The position numbers and the translations under genes were made by a program. A model generated the notes under the pieces. That model was not told the origin of the DNA and ran no database searches. It saw only the letters and a list, made by a program, of their open reading frames with translations. From a virus, in the IMG/VR virus record IMGVR_UViG_3300025132_000087, positions 1 through 43,049 of that record: 43,049 nt of DNA. One strand, 5' to 3'. Below, one piece after another: positions 5,514-10,031 of this stretch. Position 1 is the first letter of the stretch. Every line of letters begins with the position of its first letter.

Positions 5514-5629
5514 TGGCGGCTCTAAAAGGACTTGCACCTTTATCTTTCTCGCCCGAACCATTGGGGTTGCGGTGACTTCGGTGCACCGAGAGGTCGTGGA
5601 GATTGTCTTACTTGTTAGACTATAGAGCT
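5514..5629 (-). ncRNA. tRNA-like RNA with an extended anticodon limb
   Basis: Read on the minus strand: a seven-base acceptor strand (5623-5629), T and A, then a D-like arm (GTCT, eight-base loop, AGAC). A 62-base limb follows that can fold as nested stems (ATCT/AGAT, TCTCG/CGAGA, CCGAA/TTCGG), then a five-bp T-arm with loop TGCAAGT. The other acceptor strand (5518-5524), G73 and an encoded CCA (5514-5516) complete it. It is not a normal tRNA: the D-loop lacks GG, T55 is G, the first acceptor pair is A-C, and there is no five-plus-seven anticodon arm. It may be a degenerate tRNA or a specialised tRNA-like leader. Confidence 0.4.
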
Positions 5630-5644
5630 TTTGTTGCTGGGGGA

Positions 5645-5673
5645 AGTATAAGTGATTTGGGGGATGGGGACAA
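5645..5673 (-). promoter_or_regulatory. Promoter of the tRNA-like RNA and endolysin operon
   Basis: On the minus strand TTGTCC (5668-5673), a 17-base spacer and TATACT (5645-5650). Initiation is expected near 5638, about nine bases before the acceptor strand of the tRNA-like element. Confidence 0.7.
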
Positions 5674-5706
5674 GCCCTTTTTAATTTATTTTTAATCTTT
5701 TTTTAA

Positions 5707-5719
5707 GCTGTCAGACAGC
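5707..5719. promoter_or_regulatory. Palindrome GCTGTC-A-GACAGC, candidate operator
   Basis: A 13-bp perfect dyad. The same sequence, lacking the last base, occurs at 6861-6872. At both sites it follows a T-run and lies about 23-34 bp before a plus-strand -35 element in front of R5 or R6. The matching position suggests a regulator of those promoters, or a short hairpin. Confidence 0.45.
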
Positions 5720-5741
5720 ATCTATTTTTTCAGCAAAAGGC

Positions 5742-5769
5742 TTGACTTTCCTCTTGTTTACTATAAAGA
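5742..5769 (+). promoter_or_regulatory. Plus-strand promoter reading into R5
   Basis: TTGACT (5742-5747), then TAAAGA after 16 bases (5764-5769) or TATAAA after 14 (5762-5767). Aligned with the R3 promoter, the -35 and much of the spacer (CTCTTGTTT) are conserved. No ORF follows, only R5. Confidence 0.5.
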
Positions 5770-5870
5770 AAAATTCTTCGTAACTCCTTGATACTAAGCG
5801 ACTTACGGGGCGGGGCTGGGGGCTTTCCCGTAACTCGTTGTCGCTCAGTGAGTTAGAGCGATTTTTTTCT
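5768..5870. repeat. R5, copy 5 of the composite palindrome family
   Basis: Left hairpin 5780-5806 and right hairpin 5830-5856 (GTAACTC/GAGTTAG), with a G-rich core on the plus strand (5807-5829) and T-tract 5862-5868. It lies between the two tRNA-like RNAs, downstream of the one at 5905-5970 on the minus strand, and could terminate that transcript. Confidence 0.9.
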
Positions 5871-5904
5871 TAGCATAAGAACGGGGCTTGTCAAGTATTT
5901 TTTT

Positions 5905-5970
5905 TGGTGGATGGCGGGGGGATCGAACCCCCATCCAAGACTCGCGTCCTGTCGAAACCATTAGCCACCC
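5905..5970 (-). ncRNA. tmRNA tRNA-like domain without the tag-coding region
   Basis: Read on the minus strand: acceptor GGGTGGC (5970-5964), TAATGG, TTTCGAC, and a five-bp stem AGGAC/GTCTT closed by the GNRA tetraloop GCGA. Then GGAT, T-arm GGGGG-TTCGATC-CCCCC, acceptor GCCATCC, A73 and encoded CCA. The stemless D-region with GG-T-TTCGAC-AGG at this distance from the acceptor is the signature of tmRNA (ssrA), not of tRNAs. The third acceptor pair is G-U with A73, the identity set for alanyl-tRNA synthetase. The long P2 helix, pseudoknots and tag ORF are replaced by one tetraloop. The first ten bases overlap the stop of the 5961-6218 gene, so it is probably processed from the 3' end of that mRNA. 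Truncated mitochondrial tmRNAs of jakobids are a known parallel. Confidence 0.75.
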
Positions 5971-6218
5971 ATCGTGTAGAATTTTTTCAGAGCAAGGTCT
6001 CCCACCACGAGGAGAACCGCGCCCACGGTGGTTGGTATAAACATGACAGCGAGAAAGTCGAGGCCATCCCACCCGTGCAGAACGCTAGCGAAAAGTTCGG
6101 GGCCAGCACCGATTAGAACAACGGCGCAGATGACTGCGAGGTTAAAGGATACGACTATCATCATGCTCATTAGAAAGCGGTCGATGAAGTGATTGATGGT
6201 GGAGAATATTTTTTTCAT
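5961..6218 (-). CDS. Small two-helix membrane protein
   Basis: An 85-residue protein with hydrophobic segments at about 16-38 (MSMMIVVSFNLAVICAVVLIG) and 53-73 (DFLAVMFIPTTVGAVLLVVGD). It has a positively charged start (MKKIFST) and ends LKKFYTMGG. Both termini are predicted cytoplasmic. It lies in an operon after 6261-6452, and its last three codons plus stop form the 5' acceptor strand of the tmRNA-like RNA. Processing of that RNA would cut the mRNA inside the final codons. Holin-like topology is possible but unproven. Confidence 0.6.
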   Translation of the reverse strand: MKKIFSTINHFIDRFLMSMMIVVSFNLAVICAVVLIGAGPELFASVLHGWDGLDFLAVMFIPTTVGAVLLVVGDLALKKFYTMGG

Positions 6219-6260
6219 AATGGTAATTGTGTTGGTGTTGGTGTTCTTGCTTGTTATTTT

Positions 6261-6452
6261 TTAGGCTAGGAATCTAGGATCTTGCTCTGGTTGATTAGGA
6301 ACATTTTCAAGGAACCATTCCTTTTGTTCTTTTTGGAATTTTTTGCAGTCTTCCACAAACTGGCCAGAAACCGCGACGGTCTCCTCTGCCAATTTGTCCC
6401 ATGCTGCTTCTGCTTTCTTCATTGCTGCTAGTGCTTCTTCGGTTGCTGTCAT
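6261..6452 (-). CDS. Small helical protein, paralog 3 of 3
   Basis: 63 residues starting MTATEEALAAMKKAEAAWDK, then VAVSGQFVEDCKKFQKEQKEWF and a proline-containing tail. It is closest to the 2993-3175 product. It heads the operon that includes the small membrane protein and the tmRNA-like RNA. The sister paralog at 5341-5493 likewise shares a transcript with a tRNA-like RNA, a coincidence worth noting. Confidence 0.7.
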   Translation of the reverse strand: MTATEEALAAMKKAEAAWDKLAEETVAVSGQFVEDCKKFQKEQKEWFLENVPNQPEQDPRFLA

Positions 6453-6458
6453 GTGTGA

Positions 6459-6487
6459 ATTCTACTTTATTTTTCTGATTGGTGCAA
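6459..6487 (-). promoter_or_regulatory. Leaderless-type early promoter of the 6452 operon
   Basis: On the minus strand TTGCAC (6482-6487), a 17-base spacer and TAGAAT (6459-6464), then TCACAC and the ATG. It should drive 6261-6452, 5961-6218 and the tmRNA-like RNA. Confidence 0.78.
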
Positions 6488-6516
6488 GCTCTTTTCGTAT
6501 AAAAAGAAAACTTTTT

Positions 6517-6792
6517 TTAACGGGGACGGGAGTTGCGACCATAAAGAACTTCCAGCCTTTCTCCATACTTGGAGGCCCAAGAAGCCTTACGGTTTTGAAA
6601 CTCCTCGACGCGAACGAACTTCCCTTCGGGAAAAGCCCAGTGTTGACCACTGTTCAATTTCTCAACTGTTTTAGTGTTGGTGGTCTCGCCCCAAACAACC
6701 TCTTCACCTTCAGCGGTTTTCGAGATGATGACGAAACTCTTGATTTCGTCTGCGTGTTTAGCTTTCCCTCCCCATGTGTATATCGTTGCCAT
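6517..6792 (-). CDS. Small hypothetical protein
   Basis: A 91-residue basic soluble protein, MATIYTWGGKAKHADEIKSF at the start, probably strand-rich, with a basic end (YGRNSRPR). No family recognised. Its start is supported by a -10 element TAAAAT exactly six bases upstream. It is separated from the next minus-strand operon by 64 bases and may read through into it. Confidence 0.6.
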   Translation of the reverse strand: MATIYTWGGKAKHADEIKSFVIISKTAEGEEVVWGETTNTKTVEKLNSGQHWAFPEGKFVRVEEFQNRKASWASKYGERLEVLYGRNSRPR

Positions 6793-6798
6793 GCGTGT

Positions 6799-6827
6799 AT
6801 TTTAGCACAGATCCGCGTGAATTAAAA
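6799..6827 (-). promoter_or_regulatory. Leaderless-type early promoter of the 6792 gene, weak -35
   Basis: On the minus strand TAAAAT (6799-6804), then ACACGC and the ATG. The -35 at the expected place is TTTTAA (6822-6827), a poor match. Confidence 0.5.
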
Positions 6828-6860
6828 GCTTTTTTTATCTCTAAAATGATTTTTTTTTAA

Positions 6861-6872
6861 GCTGTCAGACAG
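6861..6872. promoter_or_regulatory. Palindrome GCTGTCAGACAG, second copy
   Basis: Same dyad as at 5707-5719, again after a T-run and before the plus-strand promoter that faces an R element (R6). A following ATTTTTTCA word is also conserved at both sites. Confidence 0.45.
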
Positions 6873-6894
6873 GTTTATTTTTTCATTTTAATGC

Positions 6895-6922
6895 TTGCCA
6901 TGCCTCGGGATTCTGCTATAGA
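6895..6922 (+). promoter_or_regulatory. Plus-strand promoter reading into R6
   Basis: TTGCCA (6895-6900), a 16-base spacer and TATAGA (6917-6922), followed by AAAAA and R6. The -10 and spacing are the same as in front of R3. Confidence 0.6.
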
Positions 6923-7021
6923 AAAAACGTTGTAAGTCCTTGATACTCAACGAGTTAGGAGCCACGGCCCCGCCCCCGCCCGTAACTCCTTGATACTCAG
7001 TGAGTTACGAGGATTTTTTTA
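6921..7021. repeat. R6, copy 6 of the composite palindrome family
   Basis: Left hairpin 6932-6958 (GTAAGTC/GAGTTAG) and right hairpin 6982-7008 (GTAACTC/GAGTTAC, inner TTGA/TCAG), C-rich core on the plus strand (6959-6981), T-tract 7014-7020. A separate terminator (7068-7093) already ends the minus-strand gene to its right, so R6 is not needed for that role. Confidence 0.9.
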
Positions 7022-7067
7022 TTAACTGTTTTCTCGTGGATGTCAACACAAAAGATGAATTTAATTC

Positions 7068-7093
7068 AAAAAAAAAGCTCCCTTTCGGGAGCC
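7068..7093 (-). terminator. Intrinsic terminator of the 7340 gene
   Basis: On the minus strand GGCTCCC, a GAAA loop and GGGAGC are followed by nine T. A compact, strong terminator. Confidence 0.88.
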
Positions 7094-7106
7094 TTGCACG
7101 GGGCGG

Positions 7107-7340
7107 TTAGTCCTGCCAGTCTCGCGCTCGATCTTCCGCGCCTTGCGCCATGTATGTCCCAGCGTCCTCCAGCCCTTCCTTGTAAGCCATCGCCCAGATC
7201 TCATATGATTCCTCTCCATTCGGGAACTCATCAGGTATGATATACCCAAGGTAGGAAGTCGGGCAGTTCTCGCTCTCCTGATTGTTGAGTGCTGCCTTGT
7301 ATGCGAATTCTGCGAGCTGGTCTTGTGTTACTGTTGCCAT
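7107..7340 (-). CDS. Small acidic hypothetical protein
   Basis: A 77-residue acidic protein starting MATVTQDQLAEFAYKAALNN, with an aromatic middle (YLGYIIPDEFPNG) and an acidic helical end. The longer frame to 7448 is rejected because a sigma70-like promoter (7347-7375) sits six bases before this ATG and a terminator (7397-7432) lies inside the extension. No family recognised. It is monocistronic. Confidence 0.65.
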   Translation of the reverse strand: MATVTQDQLAEFAYKAALNNQESENCPTSYLGYIIPDEFPNGEESYEIWAMAYKEGLEDAGTYMAQGAEDRARDWQD

Positions 7341-7346
7341 GCCGAT

Positions 7347-7375
7347 AGTATACTCGAAAAAAGAATTACGCGCAA
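7347..7375 (-). promoter_or_regulatory. Leaderless-type early promoter of the 7340 gene
   Basis: On the minus strand TTGCGC (7370-7375), a 17-base spacer and TATACT (7347-7352), then ATCGGC and the ATG. One of the best matches in the window. Confidence 0.8.
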
Positions 7376-7396
7376 GATCTTTTTTGCATATAAACC

Positions 7397-7432
7397 AAAA
7401 AAAACCCGCCAGCCTCCGAGGAGACTGACGGG
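7397..7432 (-). terminator. Intrinsic terminator of the 7780 gene
   Basis: On the minus strand a 12-bp stem (7421-7432 with 7405-7416) closed by CTCG is followed by eight T. Almost identical to the terminator at 2394-2426. Confidence 0.88.
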
Positions 7433-7447
7433 CGACACACAACACCA

Positions 7448-7780
7448 TTAGAAAACTGACTTGGCTAGCTGGTAAGCGGTCGCCACGCGACCCTTCACCT
7501 TTTCGATCCCTGCAACGTGCAAGGTGCGGAACTTGGTCTTGCCACCATCGTCGAGGTCTTGAACCTCGCCTTGGATGAAGCGACGACCTGAACCTTTGGC
7601 GTGGCCAGTGTAGTCGATAGACTTGATCACGAACTGACGGACTCCATCATTCTTGATGGTGGACTCATCGGTGTTGAAGTAGGTGACAACGCGATTGGTA
7701 AGCTTGCGCTTGAGGTCTTCGTCACTAAGTCCATAGAGAGAGTGATCGAAGCGGGTGGTGGTAGTGGTGGTGTTTTTCAT
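7448..7780 (-). CDS. Hypothetical protein with a threonine-run start
   Basis: A 110-residue soluble protein starting MKNTTTTTTRFDHSLYGLSD. The middle (RFIQGEVQDLDDGGKTKFRTLHVAGIEKVKGR) looks like a small beta-barrel that could bind nucleic acid, but this is only a composition-based guess. It is framed by a promoter at 7790-7818 and a terminator at 7397-7432, so it is monocistronic. Confidence 0.65.
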   Translation of the reverse strand: MKNTTTTTTRFDHSLYGLSDEDLKRKLTNRVVTYFNTDESTIKNDGVRQFVIKSIDYTGHAKGSGRRFIQGEVQDLDDGGKTKFRTLHVAGIEKVKGRVATAYQLAKSVF

Positions 7781-7789
7781 AACGAGAGA

Positions 7790-7818
7790 AGTATAATTCA
7801 GATTTGGGTTGGGTGCAA
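7790..7818 (-). promoter_or_regulatory. Sigma70-like early promoter of the 7780 gene
   Basis: On the minus strand TTGCAC (7813-7818), a 17-base spacer and TATACT (7790-7795), then nine bases (TCTCTCGTT) and the ATG. The nine-base leader resembles that of the 827 gene. Confidence 0.8.
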
Positions 7819-7836
7819 GGATTATTTTGATTTTTT

Positions 7837-8082
7837 TTAGAGATAAGAAGCGACAGACACAAGGGCTTCGACCTCTGCTTTTTTGGCTGCGCGTTGGGCT
7901 GCGCGGATATCAAGTAGGGCTTTAGCTGCTTGCTCGCGGGTGATAGCTTGGAACTTGTAGCGACTCCACTGGCTATTTTTTACAGAGATGTGCAAGTAAG
8001 TCATCCCCGTGCGGTAGACAGAGAGAATCAAATGCTTGGTTCTGTAAGTGCGGAAGTCTGGTAGTGTAGTAGTGTCGGACAT
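7837..8082 (-). CDS. Small basic hypothetical protein
   Basis: An 81-residue basic protein, MSDTTTLPDFRTYRTKHLIL at the start, strand-rich at first, then an alanine/lysine helix (QAAKALLDIRAAQRAAKKAE). I start at the second ATG of an ATG-CCC-ATG pair because the first abuts the -10 element and would not be transcribed. It is the first minus-strand gene left of the divergent region. Function unknown. Confidence 0.62.
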   Translation of the reverse strand: MSDTTTLPDFRTYRTKHLILSVYRTGMTYLHISVKNSQWSRYKFQAITREQAAKALLDIRAAQRAAKKAEVEALVSVASYL

Positions 8083-8088
8083 GGGCAT

Positions 8089-8094
8089 ATTATA
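8089..8094 (-). promoter_or_regulatory. -10 element TATAAT of the 8082 gene
   Basis: A perfect TATAAT on the minus strand lies six bases before the ATG at 8082. No convincing -35 is visible at the usual distance. Confidence 0.6.
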
Positions 8095-8287
8095 CAGGAG
8101 GATCTCACAAAAGAAAAGTTTTTTCTGCATAAAAATTTATTTTTTTTAGGGGTAGGGTTTTCTCAAAGGTTTTGGCTTGCGCGTTCGGCGCACTCGGCGC
8201 GGGGGGTGGTGAACACCATAAAGAAGTTAATTTTCATATTAAAAGTGGCGGTGCGCCACATAATAAAACACAACAAAACTTAAACCC
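8095..8287. other. Divergent intergenic region between early and late blocks
   Basis: No gene is seen. The region holds T-rich DNA, a GC-rich stretch near 8174-8205 with a TGCGC/GCGCA hairpin, and a perfect GTGGCG/CGCCAC hairpin at 8246-8260. On the minus strand the latter is followed by TTTT and could block antisense entry. It is the probable regulatory switch between the two transcription directions. Confidence 0.5.
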
Positions 8288-8298
8288 GTGTAATAAAT
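8288..8298 (+). promoter_or_regulatory. GTGTAWT motif before the PhoH gene, candidate late promoter
   Basis: GTGTAATAAAT lies eight bases before the ATG at 8307. The GTGTA core recurs before at least seven other plus-strand starts (13924, 15903, 19235, 22161, 23515, 25604, 42235). Confidence 0.5.
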
Positions 8299-8306
8299 AA
8301 AAAGCA

Positions 8307-8981
8307 ATGATAAAAGACAGCAGCTTGTTATTGGGTCATATTGAATTAACAAAAAAACAAAAAGAATTCTATGATATAATGTCGGACAACAATACTCGGA
8401 TTGTATTTCTGGGTGGGCCAGCAGGAACGGCCAAGACATTTCTTTCTGTTTATAGTGCTTTGGATTTATACAATAGCGACAAAAACTTAAAAATATTGTA
8501 TTTGCGTAGTGTTGTGGAGAGTGCGGATAGGGGGATAGGTTTTCTGAAAGGAGACATGGATGATAAGTTTGGGCCATATATGGCTCCGTTACTGGATAAG
8601 ATTGACGAGTTATTGAACAAGCCCGAAAAAGATCAGTTAAAAAACAAAAGGGTATTAGAAGCGGAGCCGATTAACTTTTTGCGTGGATGCACTTGGCGGG
8701 ATAAGATTGTGATTGTGGATGAGGCGCAGAATATGAGTGTGAGAGAATTGACTACTGTGCTTACAAGGATTGGTCGTGGTAGTAAGTTATTTGTGTGTGG
8801 TGATAGTTTGCAGAGTGACATTAGGAGTAGTGGGTTTACTAAGTTGGCTAATTTGTTTAAAGACGAGCAGAGTTCCAAAAAAGGGGTATATAGTGTAGAG
8901 TTTAGCAAAGAAGATGTGGTAAGAGATAAAATTATTACATATCTTGTAGAAAAAATTGAATTATTAGCCCCAAATCAATAA
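8307..8981 (+). CDS. phoH: PhoH-like P-loop ATPase
   Basis: A 224-residue PhoH family ATPase. Walker A is GPAGTAKT (37-44), and Walker B is VIVDEAQN (135-142), with LFVCGDSLQSD as the sensor segment. PhoH proteins are related to the nucleic-acid helicase fold and are common in marine phages; the role in infection is not settled. It is the first gene of the plus-strand block. The length matches stand-alone phage PhoH proteins. Confidence 0.9.
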   Translation: MIKDSSLLLGHIELTKKQKEFYDIMSDNNTRIVFLGGPAGTAKTFLSVYSALDLYNSDKNLKILYLRSVVESADRGIGFLKGDMDDKFGPYMAPLLDKIDELLNKPEKDQLKNKRVLEAEPINFLRGCTWRDKIVIVDEAQNMSVRELTTVLTRIGRGSKLFVCGDSLQSDIRSSGFTKLANLFKDEQSSKKGVYSVEFSKEDVVRDKIITYLVEKIELLAPNQ

Positions 8982-8989
8982 AATTTCAT

Positions 8990-9364
8990 ATGAATAAAGT
9001 TTTCTGTTCATCCTGCGGTCAAAAAAACGTGTATGAGGTGACCAAACCCAAGTTTTGTTCGGCGTGTGGTTCGTCGATTGGAGCGGCAGCACCCGCGCCA
9101 GCTCGACGAGAAGCTGTTGCTGAAATTGATTATGAGGAAGAAAGTCCTCGTTCATTTGATTTGAAAAAAATGAAGAGAGACATTGTAGCAGAGGCTAGCT
9201 CGCAACAGACTACATTGACTGATCTTTGGAAATCGGCCACTCCTGAAGATGCTAATAGGAGTAGGACTTCTAGACCAGCAGCAAATTTGCCCGAAGGTGA
9301 AGCTATGATTAAACAAAGCCAAGCTGATTGCGCTTCATCTAGAATTCAAGACATTGATGGATAA
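8990..9364 (+). CDS. Zinc-ribbon protein of unknown function
   Basis: 124 residues. The N-terminal C-x2-C, 13 residues, C-x2-C pattern (C6, C9, C23, C26) is a zinc ribbon of the short type (FCSSCGQKN and KFCSACGSS). The rest is low-complexity, alanine/proline-rich then acidic, and probably disordered. It lies eight bases after PhoH and overlaps the sigma-like gene by eight bases, so it may act with that factor on the host RNA polymerase. That is inference from position. Confidence 0.75.
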   Translation: MNKVFCSSCGQKNVYEVTKPKFCSACGSSIGAAAPAPARREAVAEIDYEEESPRSFDLKKMKRDIVAEASSQQTTLTDLWKSATPEDANRSRTSRPAANLPEGEAMIKQSQADCASSRIQDIDG

Positions 9365-10031
9365 AAGGTATGAAGACCTTATTCCAGAGATAGAAGAACT
9401 TTTAAGTAGGTATAGAGCCAAGTGGCAGCTTAACTCAATAGCTTGGTTGGATTATGACGATGTGTCTCAAATAATCCGCACTCATATCTACAAAAAGTGG
9501 CATTTGTGGGATCAGAAGAGAGCGTTTAAGCCTTGGGCTTCTATGTTGATTAGTAATCAGATAAAGAATCTGATAAGAAATCATTATGGGAACTTCGCTA
9601 AACCGTGTTTGCGGTGTTCTTTTTATTTGGGTGGAGATGAGTGCGGTTTCACTAAGAGTAAGGAGCAGGATGAAGAGTGTGGGGACTTCGCTAAATGGAA
9701 GAATAAAAAACAAAGCGCGTTTCATTTAAAGATGCCAGTCTCTTTGGATTCTTTAATATCTGTTAAAGATAGGATAAATGAAGATGAGTTGGATTATGAT
9801 AAGAAAACGGCCAAGATACATCTTTTGGTTATGGCTGAGTTAAACGACAAGCATAAAGAGATATACAAGCTTTTGTTTATAGATCATATGGATGAAGTAA
9901 AGGTTGCAAAGAAGTTTGGGTTCAAGCGAGATACAAGTAAAAGAAAGACACCTAGATACAAACAAATAAATAACCTGAAGAAGAAGTTTTACAATATAGC
10001 CGCAAAGTTAATAAAAGAGGAGGATTTATAA
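9357..10031 (+). CDS. Phage sigma-like transcription factor with zinc insert
   Basis: A 224-residue protein. Residues about 30-78 (YDDVSQIIRTHIYKKWHLWD, then FKPWASMLISNQIKNLIRNHY) match sigma70 region 2, the -10 recognition and core-binding part. Residues 84-108 hold C84-x2-C87, C96 and C108, a probable zinc site inserted where sigma factors have a linker. Residues about 160-220 resemble region 4, with a helix-turn-helix. I start at the ATG at 9357 rather than the TTG before it. It probably directs RNA polymerase to late promoters, possibly the GTGTAWT sites. Confidence 0.75.
   Translation: MDKRYEDLIPEIEELLSRYRAKWQLNSIAWLDYDDVSQIIRTHIYKKWHLWDQKRAFKPWASMLISNQIKNLIRNHYGNFAKPCLRCSFYLGGDECGFTKSKEQDEECGDFAKWKNKKQSAFHLKMPVSLDSLISVKDRINEDELDYDKKTAKIHLLVMAELNDKHKEIYKLLFIDHMDEVKVAKKFGFKRDTSKRKTPRYKQINNLKKKFYNIAAKLIKEEDL

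Noticed and set aside
5905-5970. Ordinary tRNA gene
   Set aside because: There is no D-stem, no seven-base anticodon loop and the total is 66 bases; TTCGAC at this distance from the acceptor is specific to tmRNA.
5905-5970. Leftover attachment site (ssrA 3' end) from integration
   Set aside because: Such sites carry only the 3' end of tmRNA, while here the 5' acceptor and D-region are present and paired, joined by a tidy tetraloop. No integrase is in the window.
6343-6825. 160-codon plus-strand ORF
   Set aside because: It is antisense to two minus-strand genes that have strong promoters and paralog support.
891-7021. R1-R6 as a CRISPR array
   Set aside because: Copies are 1-1.5 kb apart with genes between, are internally palindromic and differ from each other; there are no unique short spacers or cas genes.
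7341-7448. N-terminal extension of the 7107-7340 gene
   Set aside because: It contains the promoter (7347-7375) and the terminator of the upstream gene (7397-7432).
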